NCBI RefSeq assembly: GCF_024199905.1
Contig: NZ_JANAFB010000017.1
Coordinates: forward strand, 1 to 64,000
Source: Rothia santali
GTDB lineage: Bacteria; Actinomycetota; Actinomycetes; Actinomycetales; Micrococcaceae
Reading direction: 5' to 3'
DNA: 64,000 bases
The translations under genes were made by a program, and so were the position numbers. Numbering within the stretch: the stretch's first letter is position 1; the number at the start of each line of letters is the position of its first letter. Positions 9,672-18,142 of this stretch are shown here, piece after piece. Under the pieces are notes generated by a model. It saw only the letters and a list, made by a program, of their open reading frames with translations. It was not told the DNA's origin and searched no databases.

Positions 9672-11438
9672 TCACTGCAGCGAGGAGGTCAGGCGCATGA
9701 CCGACTCCGTGTACCGCCGCACGACGCCGCGGCGCTCCCACGCGGCCGTGTCCAGCCGGGTGCTGCACCGGGCGTACTCGTCGACGACGCCGCGCACCTG
9801 CTCGACGATGTCGCCGCCGTAGGCCAGCAGGCTGATCTCGTAGTTGAGCCCGAACGAGCGCATGTCCATGTTGGAGGAGCCCATGACGGCGCAGGTGTCG
9901 TCCACGAGGAAACACTTGGTGTGCAGCACCTGCGGGGCGGGGTAGCGCATGATGACGACGCCGGCGTCGAGCAGGGCCTGGTAGTAGGAGGACTGCGCCC
10001 GGTCCACCATGAACTGGTCGGCAACCTCGCTGACGTACAGCTCGACCCGCACGCCCCGGTGCGCGGCGGTGACCACGGCGGCCAGCAGCGACTCGTCGGG
10101 GACGAAGTAGGGGCTCACGATCGCCAGCCGCTCCCGCGCCATGTACATCAGCGAGGTGAAGGCCCGCAGGTTGGGGTCCGTGCGGAAGCCCGGCCCGGAG
10201 GGGATCAGCTGCACGGCGTTGACGGGCCCGCCCACCGCCGGCGTCGGCCCGTGCCGCCCGGGCAGCAGGCCGACGGCGGCGGTCTGCGCCGCCCGGGCCC
10301 GTGCGGTCTCGGGCTCGGAGCCGCTCCTCCTCGCCGCCCCGGGGCCGTCGCTGAGACGCCGCTCCGCCGCCCCGGGCCCGGTGCCGAGGCGCTCCGCCGT
10401 CCCTAGGTCGTCGCCGAGTCGCGCCGCCGCCCCGGGCCCAGCACCGATGCGCTGGCCGGCAGCGGCCCCGGCGGCGTCGCCCGCCGCGACCCCGGGTGCG
10501 GCGACCGGCGCGGCCGCGTCCCCTGCCTCCACCGCGTCGTCGCCCGCCTCGCGGTAGGCGTGGATGGTCAGCACCTCGCCGCACTCGCTGTACCAGTCCA
10601 CGATGAACACGGCCTCGAGGGAGCTGACGATCTCGCCCGTGAGCTCGATCGAGATGTCGTTCCAGCGCCGGCCGATCCGCTCGTTCCTCGCGCTGCCGTA
10701 CGCGGGGTCGATGAGGTTCTGGGACCCCATGACCGCCACCCGCCCGTCCACGATCAGCAGCTTCCGGTGGTTGCGCAGGTCGATCCGCCGCGCCTTGCCG
10801 CGCAGCGGCTGGAACGGGAGCATGAGGTGCCAGTCGATCCCCGCCGCCGTCATGCCCCGCAGGAAGTCCCGGAAGCCGGGGTACTTGCGCGAGCCCATGT
10901 GGTCCAGCAGGACCCTGACCTTGACCCCGCGCCGCACCGCGTCCTCCAGGGCGCGGAAGAAGCCCTCGGTGGTCCGGTCCCGCGCCATGATGTAGATCTC
11001 CACGCAGACCGACTCCCGCGCCTCCTCGACCAGGGCCGTCATCCGGTCGATGCCCGCCCGGTAGTCGGAGACGACCCCGTGGTTCGTCCCGGTCACCATC
11101 GGCAGGGCCGTGAGGCACCGGGAGAGCTCGACGACGCCGGCCAGCTCCGGCGGGACGTCGACGGAGTCGGGGACGTCCGGCACCGCCTCGGTGCCCTGGG
11201 CGAGCAGCTCGTCGGCCTCGGCCTGGATGCGGGCGCGCCGGCGGTTGATGTACGGGCTGCCCAGCAGGAGGAACAGGGGCACCCCCACCACCGGGAGGAA
11301 CAGGATCAGGAGCAGCCACGCCGTGGAGGAGGAGGGGCGCCGGTTCTCGGGGATGACGCCGACCGCCACGATCTTCACCAGGTACTCGAGGACCACGAAG
11401 GCGGTGGAGGCGAACGCGGTGAATCCGACGAGCGTCAT
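9672..11438 (-). CDS. Cardiolipin synthase (phospholipase D superfamily)
   Basis: A 588-residue membrane enzyme expected to join two phosphatidylglycerol molecules into cardiolipin. Two N-terminal hydrophobic segments (about 5-28 and 38-60) precede two phospholipase D catalytic motifs, HRKLLIVDG and HTKCFLVDD. Between the two catalytic halves, residues about 300-395 form an Ala/Gly-rich low-complexity insert absent from ordinary cardiolipin synthases. It is encoded by repetitive GC-rich DNA and probably forms a flexible linker. A second, shorter phospholipase D family gene lies at 56,974. Confidence 0.9.
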   Translation of the reverse strand: MTLVGFTAFASTAFVVLEYLVKIVAVGVIPENRRPSSSTAWLLLILFLPVVGVPLFLLLGSPYINRRRARIQAEADELLAQGTEAVPDVPDSVDVPPELAGVVELSRCLTALPMVTGTNHGVVSDYRAGIDRMTALVEEARESVCVEIYIMARDRTTEGFFRALEDAVRRGVKVRVLLDHMGSRKYPGFRDFLRGMTAAGIDWHLMLPFQPLRGKARRIDLRNHRKLLIVDGRVAVMGSQNLIDPAYGSARNERIGRRWNDISIELTGEIVSSLEAVFIVDWYSECGEVLTIHAYREAGDDAVEAGDAAAPVAAPGVAAGDAAGAAAGQRIGAGPGAAARLGDDLGTAERLGTGPGAAERRLSDGPGAARRSGSEPETARARAAQTAAVGLLPGRHGPTPAVGGPVNAVQLIPSGPGFRTDPNLRAFTSLMYMARERLAIVSPYFVPDESLLAAVVTAAHRGVRVELYVSEVADQFMVDRAQSSYYQALLDAGVVIMRYPAPQVLHTKCFLVDDTCAVMGSSNMDMRSFGLNYEISLLAYGGDIVEQVRGVVDEYARCSTRLDTAAWERRGVVRRYTESVMRLTSSLQ

Positions 11439-11507
11439 GGGGGCTCCCTTCGCCCGGGTCGTGGGGCCGGCCCCGCGGCGGGGCCGCCCGTCTGATTCGT
11501 ATATACC

Positions 11508-12218
11508 CTAGGCGACCGGGCGGTCCAAGCACGTGACGGGCCGAGCCCTAGGCCTCCTCCCGGCGCCGCACGACCTCGGCGATCCACGCGGGGGCGTAGG
11601 GAGAGGTGCAGTTGGGGGAGTGGGGTAGTCGCGGAGGACCCCGAGCCGCTCGCCGATCCCGACGGCGCGCGCTCGCTGGGACGGGTGCTCGATGCCGATC
11701 TGCGCGAGGCACTCGTTCATGGCCCACTGCAGGCGCTCGGGGGCACCGGCCATCCGCGCCTCGATCTCGTCGAGCAGCGCGGCCAGGTCGAGCCCCTCGG
11801 GACTCTTCACGACGCGATCGGCCGTCAGGGCCCACCCGGCGCCGGCGACGGCGTCGTCCGGGTCGCCCAGCCAGGCCACGCGCAGCTCCTCGGCGTGCCG
11901 GCTCTTCTTCACCACGTAGCTCACCAGCCAGTCCTGAACCTTGGGGGAGCGGGCCCCGCGCAGCATGGCGTCCAGCTCGTCCCTCTCGAGCGCTCGGGGC
12001 CGGGTGACGAGGATCGAGAGCAGGCGGGCCGCGGTGTCCCCGGTCCGCCAGAGCTCGCGGGCCAGGTCCGGCTGGGCCTTGAGGCGCTTGGCCACGGCGC
12101 GCAGCCGGGTCAGGTTCACCCCGTGGTCGTCGCCGCGGCGCTCGTTGGCCTCGCGCAGGGCCGGATCCTCCAGCGCGGCCAGCTCGGCCATGACCTCGGA
12201 GACGGTGGTCTCGCTCAT
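11508..12218 (-). CDS. AlkD-like HEAT-repeat DNA alkylation repair protein, C-terminus frameshifted
   Basis: The protein begins MSETTVSEVMAELAALEDP and has the repeat helices of the DNA alkylation repair family (for example DLARELWRTGDTAARLLSIL), a cytosolic glycosylase fold that excises alkylated bases. After VLRDYPTP the frame runs into a Pro/Arg-rich tail that stops at 11508. In the adjacent minus-strand frame the same place continues as NCTSPYAPAWIAEVV and stops at 11548, which is the usual family ending. A one-base indel near 11,610-11,630, in G-rich runs, is therefore likely. The ATG at 12218 has GAGGAGG upstream. Activity may be lost or the shift may be a sequence error. Confidence 0.7.
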   Translation of the reverse strand: MSETTVSEVMAELAALEDPALREANERRGDDHGVNLTRLRAVAKRLKAQPDLARELWRTGDTAARLLSILVTRPRALERDELDAMLRGARSPKVQDWLVSYVVKKSRHAEELRVAWLGDPDDAVAGAGWALTADRVVKSPEGLDLAALLDEIEARMAGAPERLQWAMNECLAQIGIEHPSQRARAVGIGERLGVLRDYPTPPTAPLPTPPRGSPRSCGAGRRPRARPVTCLDRPVA

Positions 12219-12335
12219 GGGCGTCCTCCTCGGGGCGTCTTGGTCCCAGGATACGACGAGGTGCTGCCGCCGACGCTGGTCGCGGACGGCGCGGGGCGCG
12301 GCCCCTGCACCGGCGAGAGCCCGAACCGACCCATG

Positions 12336-12371
12336 AAAAAAGCACCCCGAACCGTAAGGTTCGGGGTGCTT
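12336..12371 (-). terminator. Rho-independent terminator of tRNA-His
   Basis: A perfect 14-bp stem (AAGCACCCCGAACC with its complement) and a four-base loop, followed on the minus strand by a run of T. It lies directly downstream of the minus-strand tRNA-His gene. Confidence 0.92.
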
Positions 12372-12398
12372 CTCCGTCTCTCGGGGAGAGACATGCGG

Positions 12399-12471
12399 GG
12401 TGAACGACGGGGGTTGAACCCGCGACCTCCTGGACCACAACCAGGCGCTCTGCCGACTGAGCTACGCCCAC
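12399..12471 (-). tRNA. tRNA-His (GTG anticodon)
   Basis: Read on the minus strand, the 73 bases fold as a cloverleaf: acceptor GTGGGCG with CGTTCAC, D-arm GCTCAGTCGGCAGAGC, anticodon loop TTGTGGT with anticodon GTG, T-arm with GGTTCAA, and discriminator C. The extra G before position 1, characteristic of tRNA-His, is present. It lies downstream of orn on the same strand. CCA is not encoded. Confidence 0.95.
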
Positions 12472-12802
12472 CATGTCAGCTCCGGGGATCGACCACGAGG
12501 GGCCGTCCGTTCCGGGCAACAGATAAGAGAATACACGAGGCGACCAGCGCCGGCCAATCCGGCCCACCGCGCCGTCTGGTGATTAGCGCCACAGGCCCGA
12601 CGACGCCGTCCTCGCGCCCCGAGCCCCGCCCTCCGACGCGCTGGGAAGCGGACGGCCGAGCCCGGCGACGCCGAGTCTCACCTGGTCAGGGGGCCACGGC
12701 CGGATGAACCGGGGGCACGAGAGACCGCACCCAGACGAGCCGAGGGCGCCGCCGGGCTCCGCCGCGTCGACCCGGGGTCGCCGGGCCGAAGCCGACGCCG
12801 CG
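12472..12802. other. Spacer between orn and tRNA-His, no gene seen
   Basis: About 330 bases, GC-rich with short G and C runs. A promoter for tRNA-His is expected near its left end. No coding or RNA feature is recognisable. Confidence 0.4.
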
Positions 12803-13564
12803 TCAGTCGCCCGCGAACTCCTCGGTGGTCGCGCCGGTCGAGCCGTCTCGCACCGGTGCGCCCTCGGGTCCGGCCGCTCGGGATGCCTGCCCCGTCCCGG
12901 CGGCGTCGGGCGCGGCTGCCCCGGTCCCGGCCGTTTCGGTCTCGCCCGCGTCCCGGCGAGCCGCCTCGCCCGCCCGCTGCGCGGCCTTCTGCGCCGTCTC
13001 GGAGTCGGGACCCGGCTGGGGCACGAACACCGCCTCGCGGTAGTAGCGCAGCTCCGTGATGGAGTCGCGGATGTCGCCCAGGGCGCGGTGGTTCCCGGTC
13101 TTCGCGGGGGACTGGTAGTAGGCGCGGGGGTACCAGCGGCGCGCGAGCTCCTTGATGGTGGACACGTCCACGATCCGGTAGTGCAGGTGCTCGACGACCT
13201 CGGGCATGTCCCGCACCAGGAAGGTCTTGTCGGTGCCCACCGAGTTGCCGCCCAGCTGCGCCTTGCGGGGCTCGGGGACGTAGCGCTTGATGTGCTCCAG
13301 CACCCGCGCGGTGGCCTCCTCCATGGTGACGCCCTGGTCGAGCTCGTCCAGGAGGCCGGAGGTGGTGTGCATCGAGCGCACGAAGTCGTTCATCTGCTCC
13401 AGGGACTCCGACGACGGCTTGATCAGCACGTCCAGCCCCTCGTCGAGGATGTTCAACTCGGCGTCGGTGATCAGGACGGCGACCTCGATGAGGGCGTCGC
13501 GCTCCAGATCCAGGCCGGTCATCTCGCAGTCGATCCACACGATTTTTTCACTAGCTTTAGACAC
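12803..13564 (-). CDS. orn: Oligoribonuclease (3'-5' exoribonuclease, DEDDh family)
   Basis: A 253-residue enzyme that degrades di- and short oligoribonucleotides at the end of mRNA decay. The exonuclease I motif WIDCEMTGLD supplies the Asp/Glu pair near residues 12-14, motif II lies around NDFVRSMHTTSGL, and the DEDDh ending is HRALGDIRDS. The catalytic core ends near residue 195; about 55 extra Ala/Gly/Thr-rich residues follow and look disordered. The GTG at 13564 places SKASEKIVWID at the usual family start; GGGAGG lies very close to it. The neighbouring gene to the left is tRNA-His, an arrangement common in Micrococcaceae. Confidence 0.93.
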   Translation of the reverse strand: MSKASEKIVWIDCEMTGLDLERDALIEVAVLITDAELNILDEGLDVLIKPSSESLEQMNDFVRSMHTTSGLLDELDQGVTMEEATARVLEHIKRYVPEPRKAQLGGNSVGTDKTFLVRDMPEVVEHLHYRIVDVSTIKELARRWYPRAYYQSPAKTGNHRALGDIRDSITELRYYREAVFVPQPGPDSETAQKAAQRAGEAARRDAGETETAGTGAAAPDAAGTGQASRAAGPEGAPVRDGSTGATTEEFAGD

Positions 13565-13736
13565 CCTCCCAATGTATCGCCCCGGGGAGCCGGGGTGGGG
13601 AGCGGGCGACCGGGAAGGCCCGGAAACTGTAAAGTTGCCTCTGAACGTCCGGCGGACGGGGAGGCTCGAGCGCGTCCCGAGCCGCGACGTCGTCCGGTCG
13701 TCACCGAGTCGGACCAGCACGGAAGCAGGGGGATCC

Positions 13737-15266
13737 TTGAGCCAGAGCGCCGTAGTCGACGCGCGGGGCAGACCCGAACCGAGGTTCGTGCAGGGCAGCC
13801 CCCTGCGCACGATCGTCATCGGAACCATCGGGTCCCTCCTCATGACCCTGGGGTCCTTCGGCATCGGCTGGCTCGCCCCCATCTCCGGGTTCCGGCAGGA
13901 CCCCTTCATCATCCTGCTGCGCTATAACGACCTCGCCGTCGTTGCCTGCATCGTCGCGACCGCGGTGGGCGCCATGGCCCTGACGCGCGAGTGGCTGCGG
14001 CTGAGCCAGAAGATCTCAGCGTGGGACCGGCGGGCGCGGCGGTGGGTGACCGCCGCCGTCGTCGCCTGGGGCATCCCCATGCTGTTCTCGTTCCCGCTGT
14101 TCAGCCGGGACGTCTACTCGTACTACGCGCAGGGGCGGCTGTACGACTCGGGGCTGAACCCCTACGAGTCGGGGGTCTCCTCGGTCAACAACTTCCTCCA
14201 GTACGGGGCGGACCAGCTGTGGAGCGAGTCCCCGCCGCCGTACGGTCCGGTGTTCCTGTGGATCGAGGGGATCGTGGCGCGCGCGGCGGGCACCTCGCCC
14301 GACGTCGCGTTCTACCTCTTCCGCCTGGTGGCCCTGGTCGGCGTCGTGCTGATCGCGATCTACGTGCCGAAGCTCGCGGCCATGCACGGGGTCAACCCGG
14401 TCAGGGCCTCGTGGCTGTGCCTGGCCAACCCGATGTTCCTGGTGCACTTCGTCATCTCGGCGCACAACGACGCGCTGATGATCGGCCTGATGGTCATGGC
14501 GGTCTACATCGCGGCGCGGTGGCGCAACTCGGCGGGCGGCATCTCCGCGATCACGATCACGACGCTGGCGGTGGCCATCAAGCCGATCGCGCTGCTGATC
14601 CTGCCGTTCATCGGCCTGCTGTGGGCGGGGAAGGGCGCCTCCTGGCCGCGCAAGTTCCTGTTCTGGGCGCTGACGCTGGGGATCTGCCTCGTCGAGCTGT
14701 GGCTCATGGGGCTCGCGAACGGATTCGGCTTCGACTGGGTCGGGGCGCTGACCACCACCGGCGGCGTCTGGATCTGGTACGCGCCGATCGGGGCCCTCGG
14801 ATTCCTGTTGAAGATCTGGGCGGACTCGCTGGGGCTGCCCGGCGGGGACATCCAGTCGGCGATCTACAAGGCGGCGCAGATGGTGGGCGTGATCGGCCTG
14901 GCCGTCCTCGCCTTCGTCGGGCGCGACGAGAAGATCATCCGGCGGCTGACCATCGGCCTGACGCTGATCGTGGTGTTCAACCCCATGATCCAGGCCTGGT
15001 ACGTCGTGTGGCTGATCCCGTTCTTCGCCGTGACGGGCGTGCGGACCGACTGGCACGTCGACTTCTTCTTCCTCACGACCGTGTTCTTCATGATGTGGGC
15101 GGTCTCCGACCAGCTGGACGTGTTCCCCTACCTCGACCTCGACCTCAACATGGGGCGCCTGGTGGCCGCGGTGGTCGCGCTGGTCTACGGGGTGTACCTG
15201 ATGTTCGTCGACCCCTCGACGCGCAGGGTGTTCCGGCGGGGGCACGTCTCGGGCTCGATCATCTGA
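13737..15266 (+). CDS. Polyprenol phosphomannose-dependent alpha-1,6-mannosyltransferase (MptA/MptB family)
   Basis: A 509-residue integral membrane glycosyltransferase of the GT-C type, with about a dozen hydrophobic segments. Family members extend the alpha-1,6-mannan backbone of lipomannan or lipoglycans on the outer face of the actinobacterial membrane, using polyprenyl-phosphate-mannose. The loop after the second segment carries the motif FSRDVYSYYAQG with the expected catalytic Asp, and WSESPPPYGP follows. A TTG at 13737 with GCAGGGGGA just upstream is the best start: upstream reading is not conserved-looking and overlaps the orn promoter. MptA and MptB cannot be told apart here. Confidence 0.88.
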   Translation: MSQSAVVDARGRPEPRFVQGSPLRTIVIGTIGSLLMTLGSFGIGWLAPISGFRQDPFIILLRYNDLAVVACIVATAVGAMALTREWLRLSQKISAWDRRARRWVTAAVVAWGIPMLFSFPLFSRDVYSYYAQGRLYDSGLNPYESGVSSVNNFLQYGADQLWSESPPPYGPVFLWIEGIVARAAGTSPDVAFYLFRLVALVGVVLIAIYVPKLAAMHGVNPVRASWLCLANPMFLVHFVISAHNDALMIGLMVMAVYIAARWRNSAGGISAITITTLAVAIKPIALLILPFIGLLWAGKGASWPRKFLFWALTLGICLVELWLMGLANGFGFDWVGALTTTGGVWIWYAPIGALGFLLKIWADSLGLPGGDIQSAIYKAAQMVGVIGLAVLAFVGRDEKIIRRLTIGLTLIVVFNPMIQAWYVVWLIPFFAVTGVRTDWHVDFFFLTTVFFMMWAVSDQLDVFPYLDLDLNMGRLVAAVVALVYGVYLMFVDPSTRRVFRRGHVSGSII

Positions 15267-15472
15267 GGCCTGCGCCGCCCCTTCGAGTCCGTCGCGGGCC
15301 GTGCTCCGCGGGCGCGCGACGCCGTACCGGTCCGGCGCTCTTCCGGTGCCGGGTCGCCGAGGGCGGCGTCCCGTGCCGAAGGCGGTTACCGTTCGGTACA
15401 CCGACGGCGGGTCCGGGTGGAGACCGCGTCGCGCGAGGGGTAGGCTGGATAGGTCGATACGACGGACGACGC

Positions 15473-15545
15473 GCCTCAGTAGCTCAGTGGATAGAGCAGG
15501 AGCCTTCTAATCTCTTGGTCGGGGGTTCGACTCCCTCCTGGGGCA
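15473..15545 (+). tRNA. tRNA-Arg (TCT anticodon), prophage integration site
   Basis: A 73-base cloverleaf: acceptor GCCTCAG with CTGGGGC, D-arm GCTCAGTGGATAGAGC, anticodon loop CTTCTAA with anticodon TCT, T-arm GGGGGTTCGACTCCCTC. The base pair next to the anticodon loop (C31-T39) is a mismatch. From base 15504 (the anticodon loop) to the 3' end the gene is repeated at 56,508. The complete gene is therefore at the left prophage end, its 3' half being supplied by the phage. Confidence 0.93.
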
Positions 15546-15617
15546 CCGACCTCAACCCCGTTCCGATCAGGCCAGATGGCCGGTTGGGGCGGGGTTTTCT
15601 GTGTCCGTGGGTGGTGG
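15504..15617 (+). repeat. attL core repeat (114 bp)
   Basis: Begins in the tRNA-Arg anticodon loop, includes the tRNA 3' half and its terminator, and ends at GTGGGTGGTGG. It is identical by eye to 56508-56621. The first differing base is 15618 (G) against 56622 (T). Confidence 0.95.
15554..15599 (+). terminator. Terminator of tRNA-Arg, inside the att repeat
   Basis: A GC-rich hairpin region (outer ACCCCG with CGGGGT, inner GGCC-AGAT-GGCC) ends in TTTT. It lies 9 bases after the tRNA and is duplicated in attR at 56,558-56,603. Confidence 0.7.
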
Positions 15618-15620
15618 GGT

Positions 15621-15642
15621 GACCGCCATTCTGACCGCCATT
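15621..15642 (+). promoter_or_regulatory. Candidate integrase arm-type sites beside attL
   Basis: Two direct copies of GACCGCCATT start at 15621 and 15633, a 12-base step. The same pair with the same step lies inside the right end at 56383 and 56395. Paired decamers flanking a core are typical of tyrosine integrase arm sites. The second copy touches the integrase stop codon. Confidence 0.6.
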
Positions 15643-17239
15643 ATCCCCGCTTCCGTCGGCGAAAGGCGGTCATGTCGACGACGGTGGGGCTGGGCACAGC
15701 AGCGGGGGAGCGCTGCGTGGAAGCCTGTTCCTGCACCGCAGGGAGGTCACCCCGGCCCCGTCGGGTCTCCGACGCCGCGGGGATCGCCGGGCTCTCAGCC
15801 GGCCCGGCGTAGAGCGTTCCGGTCGCCGCCTCCGGTGCGCCGAGCGCGGTACTCCCGTCGGCACCTTCCGCAGCACCACTCGCCGGCCCTTCGCCAGGGC
15901 CCTCTGCGGGGCCCCAGAGCGCCCCGGCGACGCGCGTGGCGGCGTCGACCCGCATCTCGTCCAGCACGTGCTGGTAGCGGGTCAGCATGGCCGTCTGGGA
16001 CCAGCCCATCATGCCCATGACCACCCGCGGCGCGACGCCCAGGGAGAGTAGGACGGTGGCCGCGGTGTGGCGGGCGTCGTGGACGCGCATGCCCTCGATG
16101 CCGTGCTCGGCCGTGAACGCGTGCCAAGCCTTGCGGTCCTGGTGGTGGCCGATGGGCCGGCCGTTGCGCTGGCTGAAGACCAGATCCCAGGCGGCCCCGG
16201 CGGAGTCGGTGAATCCCACCCACGCCTCTCCCTCCTGCTCCCGCCACAGCCGCTGGTTGCGCTGTTGCCGCTGCAGCGCGCGCAGGATCGGGGCGGGGAG
16301 GGCCAGGCTGCGATTGCCGGCGTCGGACTTCGTGGGGAACAGGTGGGGGCCTCCGCCGTGCCGGGCGGGGCAGAGGTTCCCGCGGGGTCTGCCGCAGGCC
16401 GGCCGCGCCGGGGTGCCGCCGCAGCCGTGCTGCCAGGGGAGCGGGCCGAGCTCGCGGCGGATCCGCAGCGTGCCGGCGGCGAGGTCGACGTCGTCCCAGC
16501 ACAGGCCGAGCCGCTCGCCTTGGCGCAGGCCCAGTGCCAGGGCGACGATCCAGGAGGGGCCCCAGACGTCGTCGTGCTCGGCGGCGCCGACGAGCTCTCG
16601 CGCCTGGGCGGGGGTGAGGACGACGGGCTCGAAGGTCGCCGGGCGCGGCACGGAGGCCTTCTTGGCGGGGTTGGCGCCGATCATGCCGCGCTTCTCGGCG
16701 TCGGAGAGCGCCTTGGATAGGATGCGGTGGACCAGGTTGACGGTGGTCTCGGAGCAGCCGGGCCGGCCATCGCGGGGCGCGCGCATGGCGGTGTGGATGC
16801 GGTCGATGTCGGTGGGGGCGAGCTTCTCCAGGGGGACGGTGCCGGCCGGCTGGGTAATGACCCACTTGCGGAGGTAGCCCCGGTAGGAGAGCCAGGTCCG
16901 TTCGCGGAGGCGGGGCTTGGCGATGTCGGCGAGCCAGTGCTCGAGCCAGGCGGTGAGGGTGGTCTTGGCGGGGTCGGCGAGGACGCCGCGGTCGAGCTGG
17001 TTGCGGTAGGTCTGGGCCTTGGCGACGACGTCGGCGCGGGTGCGGGCGATGAAGGACTTGCGGATCGACTGGCCGGTGGTGGTCTGGGAGATGCGGAGGT
17101 CGATCTGCCAGCGGCCGTCCTTCCGCTGGCGGGGTTTGGTGCCTTCGCCGTTGGAGCGGCGGGTGCGGGCGGGTGGTCGGGGCACGGGCGTCACATCCTG
17201 GGGTGTGGCGCGGGCGCGCGGCCGAGTGCCGGGCCCCAT
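15641..17239 (-). CDS. int: Tyrosine-type site-specific integrase
   Basis: A tyrosine recombinase of about 530 residues that would insert and excise the prophage at tRNA-Arg. An N-terminal AP2-like arm-binding region (DGRWQIDLRISQ) is followed by a core-binding SAM-like domain (TLTAWLEHWLADI) and the catalytic domain. The catalytic residues are visible as GLRQGERLGL (Arg), HDARHTAAT (His-x-x-Arg) and TRYQHV (Tyr). A C-terminal Ala/Gly/Pro-rich tail of about 90 residues is unusual. The start is uncertain: ATG 17239 is used here, GTG 17194 is possible, and the frame stays open to a GTG at 17308. Confidence 0.92.
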   Translation of the reverse strand: MGPGTRPRARATPQDVTPVPRPPARTRRSNGEGTKPRQRKDGRWQIDLRISQTTTGQSIRKSFIARTRADVVAKAQTYRNQLDRGVLADPAKTTLTAWLEHWLADIAKPRLRERTWLSYRGYLRKWVITQPAGTVPLEKLAPTDIDRIHTAMRAPRDGRPGCSETTVNLVHRILSKALSDAEKRGMIGANPAKKASVPRPATFEPVVLTPAQARELVGAAEHDDVWGPSWIVALALGLRQGERLGLCWDDVDLAAGTLRIRRELGPLPWQHGCGGTPARPACGRPRGNLCPARHGGGPHLFPTKSDAGNRSLALPAPILRALQRQQRNQRLWREQEGEAWVGFTDSAGAAWDLVFSQRNGRPIGHHQDRKAWHAFTAEHGIEGMRVHDARHTAATVLLSLGVAPRVVMGMMGWSQTAMLTRYQHVLDEMRVDAATRVAGALWGPAEGPGEGPASGAAEGADGSTALGAPEAATGTLYAGPAESPAIPAASETRRGRGDLPAVQEQASTQRSPAAVPSPTVVDMTAFRRRKRG

Positions 17240-17282
17240 GGCCGTGTGCGTTCCCCCGGGGTTCGCGCGCACCCGCGGGGTG

Positions 17283-17540
17283 GGCGTGAACGCGGCCCCT
17301 GGGTGCACCGGGGGGACACCGATGGGGACCCACCCGGGAGGGAAGGGGACGGAAGAGGACCCCTTCGTCCATTCGCTGGCCGAACGGTCATCCCGCGGGC
17401 CGGTGCGGATGCCCCCGGGTGCGCGGTGTTGGGGAACGGCGCGTCCAGGGGCCGCTTGGCTTCAGTGTAGGAAATGAGGGGGGTGGGTGAGGAAGGCCCG
17501 GGGGTGCGCGGTACGGATGCCGGATGTTGGAGGGAGCGGT
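17283..17540. repeat. Non-coding segment upstream of int, repeated outside the prophage
   Basis: About 255 bases upstream of the integrase resemble 58461-58716, with scattered substitutions and small indels. Shared blocks include GACACCGATGGGG, GGACCCCTTCGTCCAT and CCAGGGGCCGCTTGGCTTCA. No ORF is conserved between the copies, so it is probably regulatory or a phage non-coding region. The stretch between the integrase and the lipoprotein gene (about 17.24-17.63 kb) holds no gene. Confidence 0.75.
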
Positions 17541-17628
17541 ATGGGACGAAACGATGGGTGGCACCCGCCGGTTGCCTCGTCCCGAGTCCGGGGTGGTGGC
17601 CTTGGGCGGCCAGCTAGTTTCCGGGGGC

Positions 17629-18018
17629 TTACCTCGTCAGTTTCGTCGCGCAGAGCGCCGACCAGTAAACGAACGTGTCCTGCGGTGTGCTTCTAGCCTG
17701 TGCGTGCAGTTTCTGCCCAGGAATGCATCTCAGCAGTTCCATCTCATCGACGCCGTATTCCTTGCGCAGTTTCACCGCGGCACTGCCCATGCGCGAGTAG
17801 CTGTCATTGGTGAGCGGCAGGCCGGTCGCCGTGGCTGCTCCATCCATGGCGCGGTGAATCTCTGCTTTTCGAGGGTTGCTCATGAAGGCGATTTCAGCCT
17901 GGGCGATGGGATCTTCGGGTAGCTCCTGCTTCTGTGACGTCTCTGAGCAGCCCATCAAGAGGAGGGCCACTAGTGGAGCGAGCCGTACGAGTGTTGCGGG
18001 TCTAGACATGGGTGGCAT
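17629..18018 (-). CDS. Putative prophage lipoprotein
   Basis: About 129 residues. A short basic N-terminus, a hydrophobic stretch (LVRLAPLVALLLMGC) and a Cys at its end make a lipobox-like signal, so the mature protein should be a membrane-anchored lipoprotein. The rest contains CIPGQ and a second Cys near the end (ALCATK) and matches no family I recognise. It lies between integrase and repressor, a position used in other temperate phages for lysogenic-conversion genes, including superinfection-exclusion lipoproteins. That role is only inference. ATG 18018 or 18009 could be the start. Confidence 0.6.
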   Translation of the reverse strand: MPPMSRPATLVRLAPLVALLLMGCSETSQKQELPEDPIAQAEIAFMSNPRKAEIHRAMDGAATATGLPLTNDSYSRMGSAAVKLRKEYGVDEMELLRCIPGQKLHAQARSTPQDTFVYWSALCATKLTR

Positions 18019-18142
18019 GGCTTTCGTCTCGTGTGCCTCGTGGTTGAGAGGCGTCCTGTTGCCATTGTGCCCATCGGTGGGGAGAGGGTGAGGCAACCCG
18101 CAGCGAGCTTCCCGACGCTGCCGGCCTCAACGGTTCTGGACC

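Noticed and set aside
12336-12371. Attenuator or repeat element
   Set aside because: Position right after tRNA-His and the T run on the same strand make it a simple terminator.
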